From Streptomyces sp. P3 (lineage in GTDB: Bacteria; Actinomycetota; Actinomycetes; Streptomycetales; Streptomycetaceae), in contig NZ_CP028369.1 in NCBI RefSeq assembly GCF_003032475.1, positions 6,138,001 through 6,202,000 of the forward strand: a stretch of 64,000 bases of DNA, given 5' to 3'. A model generated the notes under the pieces. It did no database searches. It saw only the letters and a list, made by a program, of their open reading frames with translations, and had not been told where the DNA came from. The translations under genes and the position numbers were made by a program. Positions 35,130 through 43,321 of this stretch are shown here, in pieces. Position 1 is the stretch's first letter, and each line of letters starts with the position of its first letter.

Positions 35130-35930
35130 ATGAGGCCCTCTGGCGCTGCCGCCCCGGCGTTCGTACGGCTGGCCGCCCACCCGGTGCGGTGGAAGCTGCT
35201 GGCAGAACTGGCCGTGAGCGACTACCGGGTCCGCGAACTGGTGCTGAGGGTCGGCCGGCCGCAGAACCTGGTCTCCTACCATCTGCGGCTGCTGCGCGGC
35301 GCAGGGCTGGTCACCGCCCGTCGCAGCAGTTTCGACGCCCGGGACACCTACTACCACCTCGACCTGGAGCGATGCGCCCAAGCGCTCGCCGGCGCCGGTG
35401 GCGCCCTGCACCCGGCGCTGGGTCTCGCGCCCGCCCCACCACTGCCGCCGCCCGCTCAGGCGGGCGCGGCGAGACGCCCCGCCGTCCTGTTCGCCTGCAC
35501 CGGCAACAGCGCCCGCTCACCCATCGCCGAGGCGCTGCTGCGCCGGCACGCCCACGGCCGGGTCGAGGTGACCAGCGCCGGCAGCCACCCCAAATCCCGT
35601 GTCCATGCCGACGCCGCACACGTCCTGCGCGAGCAGTACGGCGTCGACGTCTCGGAGCAGCGTCCGCGACACCTGGACGGACTCCTCGGCCGTCGGTTCG
35701 ACTACGTGATCAGCCTGTGCGACAAGGTCCGCGAGGTCTGCCCCGACTTCGTCGACGACCGGCCACGGCTGGTCCACCGGGTCCACTGGAGCATCCCCGA
35801 CCCGGCAGCGACCACCGGCCCCGGCCCCGTAGGCCGCCCCGCATTCGTCCGCACGGCAGCGGAGATCGACATCCGCATCCGCCATCTGCTGCCCCTGCTC
35901 CTCCCCACACCACAGGAGTCCGAGCGGTGA
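35130..35930 (+). CDS. ArsR regulator fused to low-molecular-weight phosphatase/arsenate reductase
   Basis: 266 aa. Residues about 1-95 are an ArsR-type winged helix (FVRLAAHPVRWKLLAELA, then LVSYHLRLLRGAGLV). After a Pro/Ala-rich linker, residues about 112-260 are an ArsC/LMW-PTPase domain with the P-loop ACTGNSARSP, a second Cys in VISLCDKVREVC and the acid in HWSIPDPA. Both functions appear intact: arsenate reduction and operator binding. It starts at the ATG at 35130, 12 bp after the operator, with no Shine-Dalgarno sequence. No arsenite pump gene is near; the divergent gene is an APC permease. Confidence 0.88.
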   Translation: MRPSGAAAPAFVRLAAHPVRWKLLAELAVSDYRVRELVLRVGRPQNLVSYHLRLLRGAGLVTARRSSFDARDTYYHLDLERCAQALAGAGGALHPALGLAPAPPLPPPAQAGAARRPAVLFACTGNSARSPIAEALLRRHAHGRVEVTSAGSHPKSRVHADAAHVLREQYGVDVSEQRPRHLDGLLGRRFDYVISLCDKVREVCPDFVDDRPRLVHRVHWSIPDPAATTGPGPVGRPAFVRTAAEIDIRIRHLLPLLLPTPQESER

Positions 35931-35971
35931 GCACTCCTGGTCAGGTCGCCGCCTTCGCCCGGTGACCGCGC

Positions 35972-36544
35972 TCAGAGGGTCGGGAAGACCGCCGTGAAGA
36001 AGAACCACAGCAGTACGGCCCAGAAGACCGCCGCAGCCAGCGACACCAGCAGGGAGCTGCGCCATTTCAGCACCAGGAACGGGAAGATCGCCGGGAGGGC
36101 CCAGTAACCGGCCACGTCGATCGACAGGCGTGCGGCCTGGCTGAGGGTCTCCGCGTGTCCCGCGGCGATACGCCGCAACAGCCGCTGGGAGACGAAACCG
36201 TACAGGCCGAAGACGATCGGGAAGAACCACAGCGGTGTGATCGTGACCAGCTCGGACTCGTCGAGCTCGTCGAACATGACCAGGTAGACGCAGACGGCTC
36301 CGAGCACACCGACGACCAGGGCGCTCACGTAGAGGGCGGTCAGCACGGCCGGCTCCACCGGCCTGGCCGGCGCCGGAACAGGGCCGGGCGTGAGCACGGG
36401 CGAGGCGTACGGAACATCGGCGGCCGGCGCCGGAACCACCTGGTGGCAATGGGGACAACGGACGTTCTGCCCGGCGCGGTCGGCCGGGGCCGCAATCAAG
36501 TGCCCGCATGAGGCATGGAATTGCATGTGCTGCTGACGGTTCAC
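35972..36544 (-). CDS. Membrane protein with N-terminal zinc ribbon
   Basis: 190 aa. The N-terminus has HASCGHLI and VRCPHCHQVV, a C-G-H plus CxxC zinc ribbon, then a Pro/Ala-rich linker and four predicted helices (about residues 65-190). The GTG at 36544 is chosen because GGGAAGG lies just upstream; an ATG six codons later is an alternative. No named family recognised and no function can be given. Such zinc-ribbon membrane proteins are often involved in envelope or secretion processes, but nothing here shows it. Confidence 0.65.
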   Translation of the reverse strand: MNRQQHMQFHASCGHLIAAPADRAGQNVRCPHCHQVVPAPAADVPYASPVLTPGPVPAPARPVEPAVLTALYVSALVVGVLGAVCVYLVMFDELDESELVTITPLWFFPIVFGLYGFVSQRLLRRIAAGHAETLSQAARLSIDVAGYWALPAIFPFLVLKWRSSLLVSLAAAVFWAVLLWFFFTAVFPTL

Positions 36545-36857
36545 GTTGCCTTCCCTGTACCGCTCTCTCGTGCTGCTCGCCGGCCGGTGCGGCGACAACC
36601 GGCCGAACCGAGCTCCGACACGATCGGGAACCCGCCCGACAGCATCCGGCGTGCGCCGACATGCGGCTCACGAACAAGTCTCTCCGCCGTGAACCTCCCT
36701 GACATCGGTGAAAACACGTAGTCACGCACCCCGGCAGTGCAACATCGCCGGGCCCCGGCCTCCTGGTCACCGGTCAGGACCCGGCGGGACGTGCCCGGTC
36801 GGACTTTTCCTGTGTGTGACCTGGGCCTGGGGTGGTCTTTGCCTGTCGGGGTCCAGG

Positions 36858-36879
36858 GTTCGTCTGGCCTTCACCCGGC
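36858..36879 (+). promoter_or_regulatory. PHO-box-like direct repeat (possible PhoP site)
   Basis: Two contiguous 11-bp units, GTTCGTCTGGC and CTTCACCCGGC, match the streptomycete PHO-box unit GTTCACCCGGC at 8 and 10 of 11 positions (consensus from memory). They lie about 73 bp before the start of a secreted phosphoesterase gene, a plausible PhoP target. Confidence 0.5.
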
Positions 36880-36951
36880 GGCGGTCGTAGGCCCCTAGTG
36901 TTGCGGCGCCGCCCCCCTCGAACGTCCGTCGCTTCTGTCCGGAGGACAGTC

Positions 36952-37842
36952 ATGGCCGCCGTCAAGGCTCCCCAGCGCAACCGACGTCGCCTCTCCGCAA
37001 TCGCCGGAGCCGTCGCCCTCACCGCCGCCTCGATCGGACTGTGGACCGTCACGTCCACCACCGCGCAGGCCGCCGCTCTCCCGGCCCCCGACCACGTGGT
37101 GGTCGTGGTCATGGAGAACCACGCCTACTCGCAGGTCATCGGCAGCTCCAGCGCCCCGTACATCAACAACACCCTCAAGGCGGGTGGCGCCAACCTCACC
37201 CAGTCCTACGGCCTCACCCACCCCAGTGAGCCGAACTACTACATGCTCTTCTCGGGCTCCAACCAGGGCCGCACCGACGACAGCTGTGTCAGCGTCGGGT
37301 CCATGTCCGCCCCCAACCTCGGCTCCGAGCTGATCGCCGCGGGCAAGACGTGGCAGAGCTACAACGAGTCGTTGCCCAGCCAGGGTTCGACGACGTGCAG
37401 CAGCGGCAACTACGCGCAGAAGCACAACCCCTGGTTCGGCTTCTCCAACGTGCCGACCAACACCGCGCTCACCATGGGGCAGTTCCCCACCGACTACACG
37501 ACCCTCCCCAAGGTCTCCTTCGTCGTCCCGAACCTGTGCAGCGACATGCACGACTGCTCGGTCTCCACGGGCGACACCTGGATCAAGAACAACCTGGGCG
37601 CCTACACCACCTGGGCCAAGGCCCACAACAGCATCCTCGCCGTCACCTTCGACGAGGACAACAAGCTGTCCGGCAACCGCATCCCCACCGTCTTCTACGG
37701 CGAGCACGTCACCGCCGGCAGCTCCACCGCAACCACCTACAACCACTACAACATGCTGCGCACCCTGGAGGACCTGGCCGGTCTGTCCACGCACGCGGGC
37801 AACGCCGCGTCGGCGTCCGACATCACCGGCATCTGGAACTGA
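36952..37842 (+). CDS. Secreted phosphoesterase (acid phosphatase / phospholipase C-like family)
   Basis: 296 aa with an N-terminal Sec signal peptide (RRLSAIAGAVALTAASIGLW, cleavage about 40). The mature part belongs to the alkaline-phosphatase-like phosphoesterase family (PF04185): HVVVVVMENHAYSQVIG holds metal-binding Glu-Asn, with THPSEPNYY, and FDEDNKLSGNRIPTVFYG near the end carries the second metal site. ATG at 36952 follows GGAGGACAGTC. The MFS gene begins 5 bp after the stop, so an operon is likely. A PHO-box-like repeat upstream suggests induction by phosphate starvation. Confidence 0.88.
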   Translation: MAAVKAPQRNRRRLSAIAGAVALTAASIGLWTVTSTTAQAAALPAPDHVVVVVMENHAYSQVIGSSSAPYINNTLKAGGANLTQSYGLTHPSEPNYYMLFSGSNQGRTDDSCVSVGSMSAPNLGSELIAAGKTWQSYNESLPSQGSTTCSSGNYAQKHNPWFGFSNVPTNTALTMGQFPTDYTTLPKVSFVVPNLCSDMHDCSVSTGDTWIKNNLGAYTTWAKAHNSILAVTFDEDNKLSGNRIPTVFYGEHVTAGSSTATTYNHYNMLRTLEDLAGLSTHAGNAASASDITGIWN

Positions 37843-37847
37843 CGCCC

Positions 37848-39158
37848 GTGTACCTCGCGGACTCCCGCAGTACGGATTCCGGTGGCACCAAGGCCGCCGT
37901 CGCCCCGGACACCCGTCCGGGGCGGCGGCCGGCCGCCGTGCCCGCCACCGTGCTGGCCCTGGGCTCGGTCAGCCTCGTCACCGACATCTCCTCGGAGATG
38001 GTCACGGCGGTGCTCCCGCTGTACGTGGTCGCGGGCCTCGGCCTGTCGCCGCTCGGTTTCGGTCTGCTCGACGGCATCAACAACGGCGTCGGAGCCCTGG
38101 TCCGGCTGGCCGGCGGCCACCTCGCCGACCGGGGCGGCCGACGGCACAAGGTCGTGGCGGGCCTCGGCTACGGACTGTCGGCCGTGTGCAAGCCGCTGCT
38201 GCTGCTCGCCCACACCCTTCCCGTGATCAGCGCCGTGCTCGCGGTCGACCGCACCGGCAAAGGCCTGCGTACCGCCCCTCGGGACGCGATGATCTCGCTG
38301 GCCACCGAACCCGGGCACCGGGGGCGGGCGTTCGGCGTGCACCGGGCGATGGACACCACCGGCGCGCTCCTCGGGCCGCTCGTCGCCTTCGCCGTGCTGC
38401 GGGCCACCGTCGACGGATACGACGCGGTGTTCGCGGTCAGCGGCTGCATCGCCATGTCCGGCGTCCTGGTGCTGGTGCTCTTCGTGCCCCGCCGCATCCC
38501 GGCCCCCGCCGATGCCGTACGGCAGCCCGGGCCGGCCCGGCCGCCGACGCTGCGGGACGCCGTCGGGCTGCTGCGCCGCCCGCAACTGCGCCGGCTCACG
38601 GTGTGCGCGACCCTGCTCGGCCTGACCACCGTCAGCGACTCCTTCCTCTATCTGCTGCTCCAGCGCGAAGGGAACCTGCCCGCCCACCTGTTCCCGCTGC
38701 TGCCCCTGGGCACCGCCGCCTTCTTCCTGCTGCTCGCGGTGCCGCTCGGCGCGCTCGCCGACCGCGTCAGCCGCCGCCGGCTCTTCCTGGCCGGCCACGG
38801 CGTCCTGCTGCTCGGCTACGGCCTGGTGCTCTCCCCGTGGCAGGGCGTCCCGGTCGTGGTGGGCGTCCTCGTCCTGCACGGCACGTTCTACGCCGCCACG
38901 GACGGCGTGCTCGCCGCCGCCACCGCGGGGGTCGTACCAGCACAGCAGCAGGGCGCCGGACAGGCGCTGGTGGGCACCGGACAGGCGCTGGCCCGGTTCG
39001 TCTGCTCGCTCGCCTTCGGCGCGGCATGGAGCCTGTGGGGCGGCCGGACCGCGTTTGCCGGCACCGCCGCCGCTCTGGCCGTCAGCGCCGTCGTGGCCTC
39101 GATCGTCCTCCGTGCCGCCGACGAGGCGCCGTCCACCATTGAAGAGGTGCCCGCATGA
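37848..39158 (+). CDS. MFS transporter
   Basis: 436-aa, 12-helix transporter beginning at a GTG five bases after the phosphoesterase stop. VTDISSEMVTAVLPLYV in helix 1 and AVDRTGKGLRTAPRDAMISL are typical of an MFS group of unknown substrate found in actinobacteria and other phyla. Motif A-like GGHLADRGGRRH is present. Its stop overlaps the start of the TolB-like gene (ATGA), so translation is coupled on both sides. Confidence 0.85.
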   Translation: MYLADSRSTDSGGTKAAVAPDTRPGRRPAAVPATVLALGSVSLVTDISSEMVTAVLPLYVVAGLGLSPLGFGLLDGINNGVGALVRLAGGHLADRGGRRHKVVAGLGYGLSAVCKPLLLLAHTLPVISAVLAVDRTGKGLRTAPRDAMISLATEPGHRGRAFGVHRAMDTTGALLGPLVAFAVLRATVDGYDAVFAVSGCIAMSGVLVLVLFVPRRIPAPADAVRQPGPARPPTLRDAVGLLRRPQLRRLTVCATLLGLTTVSDSFLYLLLQREGNLPAHLFPLLPLGTAAFFLLLAVPLGALADRVSRRRLFLAGHGVLLLGYGLVLSPWQGVPVVVGVLVLHGTFYAATDGVLAAATAGVVPAQQQGAGQALVGTGQALARFVCSLAFGAAWSLWGGRTAFAGTAAALAVSAVVASIVLRAADEAPSTIEEVPA

Positions 39159-40177
39159 CCCGGACAACCCGCCTGGTGATCCTGCTGGTCGCCGTCGTCC
39201 TGCTCGGCGCGGTCGGCACCGGGGCGGTACTCCACGCCGCCCACCGGTCGGGCATGCGGGACGAGCAGCAGGCGGACGGGCCGACCGTGCGCACCGGCAC
39301 CGTCTCGCTGCGGCCGACGTCCGAACGACGGCTGCTGGTACGCAACCTGGCGTGGGGGCCGCACCGCGACGAGATCGCCACCGTGGCCGCCGACGACCCC
39401 CAGGGCCCGCGCACGGTGTCGGGGGTGAAGTGCCTGCGCTTCCACGCGGCGGCCGGCACCGGCATCTGCCTCCGGGCCGAGCACGGCCCACTGGAGGACA
39501 CCTACCGCGCGGTGGTGCTCGACGAGCACCTGCGCGAGCGGCACCACTTCCCGGCGGCCGGCATCCCGACCCGGGCCCGGGTGTCGCCCTCCGGTCACCT
39601 CGTCGCCTGGACGGTGTTCGTCAGCGGGGACTCGTACGCCGGGACCGACTTCTCCACCCGCACGGCCATCGTCGACACTCGCACCTGGGAGATCGACGAC
39701 AACCTGGAGACGTACGACGTCATCAGGGACGGCCGCGCCCACCACGCGCCGGACGTCAACATCTGGGGGGTCACCTTCGCCGACGACCGACACTTCTACG
39801 CGACGCTGGCGACCGGAGGCCGGACCTACCTCGTCCGAGGCGATGTCACCGCACGCACCCTCACCACCGTGCACCGCAACGTCGAATGTCCGTCGCTCTC
39901 GCCGGACGGCACCCGGATCGCCTACAAGAAGCGCGTCGAAGGAGCGTCCCCCGACGCCCCTTGGCGGCTGTACGTCCTGAACCTGCGCACCATGCGGGAG
40001 ACCGCGACCGCCGAGGGCCGCAACATCGACGACCAGGCCCTGTGGGCCGACGGCGACACCCTCGTCTACGCCCTTCCCGGCGACTACGGATCGGACCTGT
40101 GGACCGTCCCCGCCGACGGCAGCGGCAGGGCCCGCCGTCTGATGAACTCCGCGGTCGCCCCCGCCTATCCGGGGTGA
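39155..40177 (+). CDS. TolB-like beta-propeller protein with N-terminal membrane anchor
   Basis: 340 aa. One N-terminal membrane helix (LVILLVAVVLLGAVGTGAVL), then an extracellular beta-propeller with TolB/PD40-type repeats such as NVECPSLSPDGTRIAYKKR and SDLWTVPADGSGRARRL. Probably a surface binding protein. It overlaps the MFS gene by four bases, so phosphoesterase, transporter and propeller appear to be one operon. The joint role is unknown. Confidence 0.75.
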   Translation: MTRTTRLVILLVAVVLLGAVGTGAVLHAAHRSGMRDEQQADGPTVRTGTVSLRPTSERRLLVRNLAWGPHRDEIATVAADDPQGPRTVSGVKCLRFHAAAGTGICLRAEHGPLEDTYRAVVLDEHLRERHHFPAAGIPTRARVSPSGHLVAWTVFVSGDSYAGTDFSTRTAIVDTRTWEIDDNLETYDVIRDGRAHHAPDVNIWGVTFADDRHFYATLATGGRTYLVRGDVTARTLTTVHRNVECPSLSPDGTRIAYKKRVEGASPDAPWRLYVLNLRTMRETATAEGRNIDDQALWADGDTLVYALPGDYGSDLWTVPADGSGRARRLMNSAVAPAYPG

Positions 40178-40480
40178 CGGGTCATGACCGACACGGATCA
40201 CCGATGCCCCGCGTTCGACGCACTGCCCAGCACTCCATCCGGCCACGCGTACCCCGGCGTCACCGGAGCCCCACGGTGAACAGCGCCATGGTGGGAGGCG
40301 AGCGCGACCCATGGCAACGGCGGCTGGACCATGAGCGCTCCCTCCCGTCGGGGCTGACTGCGGCACGCTCCGTCCGTTCGCGGGCGACGAAGCCGACGGC
40401 GAGGCAACGCTCCGTGCCCATATGCCGTCTGGTCAACCGAGATGGCGCCGAGTCGGTGCCCGTCAGGAACGGAGCGAATC
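40178..40480. other. Intergenic region, no gene supported
   Basis: About 300 bp after the TolB-like gene. Open frames lack ribosome sites and known motifs. It should hold the promoter of the EamA gene; no strong terminator hairpin was found. Confidence 0.5.
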
Positions 40481-41395
40481 GTGTTGATCGGCTTGGTGAC
40501 AGCCGTTGCGGCGTCCGTCTGTTACGGCACAGGCTCGGTCCTGCAAGCCGTCGGGTCCCGCAGGTCCGCGCGCAGCGACGCGGCCACCACCGCCCGCACC
40601 CAGTACGGGGGACCCAGCCTGTCCTCGACCGCGAAGGCCGCGATGACCTGGGAGTTCGTCGTCGGCACCGTCCTGGACTTCGTGGGCTTCGCGCTCGGCG
40701 CACTGGCTGCTCGGCTACTTCCCCTGTTTCTCTCGCAGACCGTGATCAGCGCCAACCTGATCATCACCGCCTTGCTGAGCGTCCGGCTCCTCCGCGTCCG
40801 GCTGACTCGCGCCGAATGGACGTCCATCGGCGTGGTCTGCGCGGCGCTCGTCCTGCTCGCGACGGCGGCGGGGGAGGAGGGCAGCGGACACGGCACCCCG
40901 ATCGCCACACACTGGTGGCTTCTGGCGATCTCGCTTGCTCTGATGGTGGGCGGCACGCTCGCGGTACGCCTCGTCGGTCCCCGCGCTGCGATCCTCGCCG
41001 GCCTGCTGTCGGGACTCGGTTTCGGCGCGCTCGGCGTGGGCGTCCGTGTCCTGAACGGCGTCGACCCCTTCGATCCGTCCGCCATGCTGACGGATCCCGC
41101 CCTGTACGCGATCGTGACGGCCGGCGTAGGGGGGATGTACCTGCACACCGTCGCGTTGCAGATCGGTTCGGTCAACGGGGCCACGGCGGCCCTGGTCGTC
41201 GGCGAGACCGTGCTGCCCGGCGCGATCGGTGTGCTGTGGCTCGGCGACGCCTCACGGCCCGGTCTCGCCTGGATGGCGATGCTCGGGTTCGTGCTGGCGG
41301 TGGCAGGCGCGGTCGCGGTCGCATGGTTCGGGGGATCCGAGGCGGACGTGGAGGAGCAGCCGCAGCAGGCACCAGAACTGACTCCCACGCGCTGA
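40481..41395 (+). CDS. EamA/DMT-family membrane transporter
   Basis: 304 aa with nine to ten helices in two repeated halves (GLVTAVAASVCYGTGSVLQA at the start, GATAALVVGETVLPGAIGVL in the second half), typical of drug/metabolite transporters of the EamA type that occur in actinobacteria. The GTG at 40481 follows GGAG and is the family start. The substrate is unknown. Stands alone. Confidence 0.8.
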   Translation: MLIGLVTAVAASVCYGTGSVLQAVGSRRSARSDAATTARTQYGGPSLSSTAKAAMTWEFVVGTVLDFVGFALGALAARLLPLFLSQTVISANLIITALLSVRLLRVRLTRAEWTSIGVVCAALVLLATAAGEEGSGHGTPIATHWWLLAISLALMVGGTLAVRLVGPRAAILAGLLSGLGFGALGVGVRVLNGVDPFDPSAMLTDPALYAIVTAGVGGMYLHTVALQIGSVNGATAALVVGETVLPGAIGVLWLGDASRPGLAWMAMLGFVLAVAGAVAVAWFGGSEADVEEQPQQAPELTPTR

Positions 41396-42031
41396 ACACC
41401 CGACCACCCGCCAACGGACGGGCCGCACCAACACGGTTCGCTCGCCACAGGTGGGTGGGCCGGGGACGACCTCGCCCTGACCGGGCCTACTCACGCCCAC
41501 CCGAGTACCTGAGCCCGGGCGGAACACCTCGTCCCCGGCCGGCCTTCGGGATCGCCCTCGGCGCGTCGGTCACCGTGACGGACGTGGTCACCGTCGTGTG
41601 GGCGTGCTGGGCACTGCGCCACATCGGAGAGTGACGGCCGGGGCAGGGAGCGACGGGGGTTGCCGAGGCGGCGGGTGCGGTCGGGCCCGCCGGTCCGGCC
41701 ACCGGCTCCGGCGGTGGCGGATCCACAAGGGCTTCGGATCCAGACGCATTTCGTATCCCGGACCGGCATCCCAGGCTTCCCGGTCCGCGCAGGTCGTCGG
41801 GGGTGGGATCGTCCCACCGTTGCGGAACGGCGGCGGCTGTTGTCCCAGGTCCGGAGGTCATCCCAGGCTGTGGTCGTCGCACCGGCTGAAGCGGCGGACA
41901 GCCCGACTGCCCCAGGACACCCCGACTCCGGACGGGGTGGTGGGCAGACGCCGGCCCGGCACGCACCGTGATCCGCGGCGCCGCGCCGCGGGCACGTGCG
42001 ACCACGTACCGACCAGAAGAGGAGCATGCAT
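41396..42031. other. 636-bp region without a clear gene
   Basis: A plus-strand frame ending at 41634 has a membrane-like stretch, ALGASVTVTDVVTVVWACWA, with good third-position GC, but no start or family, so it may be the tail of a lost membrane-protein gene. The rest (41640-42020) shows nothing except the promoter region of the following secreted protein. Confidence 0.35.
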
Positions 42032-42649
42032 ATGAACGTGAAGTCCTTCGGGGGCCGCCGTGTGGCCGTGGCCGCGGGTCTCGCCCTGGCTCTTGGATGC
42101 GGTGTGTCGGTGCAGGCCTCCGCCACCGGGCCCCGGGCAGCCGGCGGCAAGGCCGAAGACACGGTGGCGCACGGCTCGGGCGGCACCGGCGGAAAGGGCG
42201 CCGTCGCCGCCTGCTCCCAGGACGTTCTCGGGGTGTCCGCCGTCAAGGAGCCCGCGGACAGCAAGGAGGCGAGGCACCTCCTCCTGATCGTCCAGAACGC
42301 CGGCGACAAGAAGTGCAACCTCTACCGTCACCCGCTGGTGCGGCTCGGCGCCGATGCCCGGACCACGGTTCCCGTCATCAAGGAGAGCGACCCGAACCCG
42401 GGGGCGCCCGTGACCCTCGCTCCGGGTGAGGAGGCCTATGCCGCCCTGCTCGTCAGCGGTGGCGCCCGGGACGAGTACGAGGCGAGGAGCATCACCCTCG
42501 GCCTCCAGGGCCGCAAGCCCGGCAGCACCGCGGGCCGGCCGATCGACGTCCCCATGCCGGCCCCGACGCTGTACGCGGACGACGGCCAGCTCGTCACCTA
42601 CTGGACGACTGCTTCCGGTTACGCTCTGGATTTCATCATGTCGAAGTGA
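42032..42649 (+). CDS. Secreted DUF4232-like protein
   Basis: 205 aa. Signal peptide (VAVAAGLALALGCGVSVQASA, cleavage about 33), then a Gly-rich spacer and a beta-rich domain with ACSQDVLGVSAV, CNLYRHPLVRLG and PVTLAPGEEAYAALLVSG. Two cysteines in these positions and the LAPGxxAYA motif are typical of DUF4232 proteins. The ATG at 42032 is chosen because GAGGAG is seven bases upstream, while the ATG at 42026 is too close. Function unknown. Confidence 0.72.
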   Translation: MNVKSFGGRRVAVAAGLALALGCGVSVQASATGPRAAGGKAEDTVAHGSGGTGGKGAVAACSQDVLGVSAVKEPADSKEARHLLLIVQNAGDKKCNLYRHPLVRLGADARTTVPVIKESDPNPGAPVTLAPGEEAYAALLVSGGARDEYEARSITLGLQGRKPGSTAGRPIDVPMPAPTLYADDGQLVTYWTTASGYALDFIMSK

Positions 42650-42765
42650 CGGACCTCGACCGGGGCCGTCACCCAGCGGCTCACCAGAACGCCCACCTGG
42701 CCTTGCCTTGCCGTGGACACGCAAGGACACATGCGAACAACGACCTTAGTAATCGGAGGATTTGA

Positions 42766-43143
42766 ATGAAGTCTGCAATCCGGAAGACCGTCGGCCTGGC
42801 GGGGGTGAGCGTGGCCGTCGGGGCCATCGCCATGACCGGCGCGTCCGCAGCCCACGCGGAAGCCCCCACCCACGGCTGCCCGTACCCGTATGTCTGCTTC
42901 TACGTGGACAACGACGCCTTGCTCGCGGGCACGCCGATGTCGAAGTACCGGGACGTCACCAGCGCCTATCAGGCGGTCACGCCCCGGCCGCACTACGGGG
43001 TCATGAACACCCGCAATGACGACGTGGTGTATCTGCGGCTCCAGGGCGGCGGCTCGATCTGCCTTTCGCCCAACTCCTCGACGGTGTTCGTCAACTCCGT
43101 GCTCGTCAACGGGATAAAGATCTCCAGCCGCTCCACCTGCTAG
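42766..43143 (+). CDS. Small secreted protein, peptidase inhibitor I36-like
   Basis: 125 aa with a signal peptide (residues 1-31, ending SAAHAEA) and a mature domain of about 95 residues that begins CPYPYVCFYVDND. This C-PYVC-FY pattern and two later cysteines (ICLS, the final C) resemble the I36 inhibitor/beta-gamma-crystallin-like fold, which streptomycetes secrete as protease inhibitors. Start ATG with GGAGG upstream. A hairpin follows the stop. Confidence 0.75.
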   Translation: MKSAIRKTVGLAGVSVAVGAIAMTGASAAHAEAPTHGCPYPYVCFYVDNDALLAGTPMSKYRDVTSAYQAVTPRPHYGVMNTRNDDVVYLRLQGGGSICLSPNSSTVFVNSVLVNGIKISSRSTC

Positions 43144-43152
43144 CTCCGCCGC

Positions 43153-43194
43153 CCCGGCGGCAGGCACGCGTGCGTGACCGCGCCTGCCGTCGGG
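43153..43194. terminator. Terminator hairpin after the I36-like gene
   Basis: 13-bp stem CCCGGCGGCAGGC / GCCTGCCGTCGGG with one mismatch and a 16-nt loop, starting 10 bp after the stop. The next gene is on the opposite strand and converges. Confidence 0.55.
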
Positions 43195-43321
43195 TCAGGA
43201 GAGGGCTGTGTGCGGCATCCCTTCGGGCCCGGTCGCGCTCTGTGTCAACGGCGCGACTCTCGGGGGCTTGTGCGGCCTGTCGCTTCGTCAGCCGCGCTCA
43301 CCGTCCTGTCCTGGCGGGTGG

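Noticed and set aside
38186..39142. Arg-rich plus-strand frame inside the MFS gene
   Set aside because: Composition is that of a shifted frame of a GC-rich gene; the MFS frame shows real motifs.
41520..41634. Membrane-like reading frame ending at 41634 as a gene
   Set aside because: One helix only, no start codon or ribosome site fits and no family; kept only as a note in the intergenic entry.
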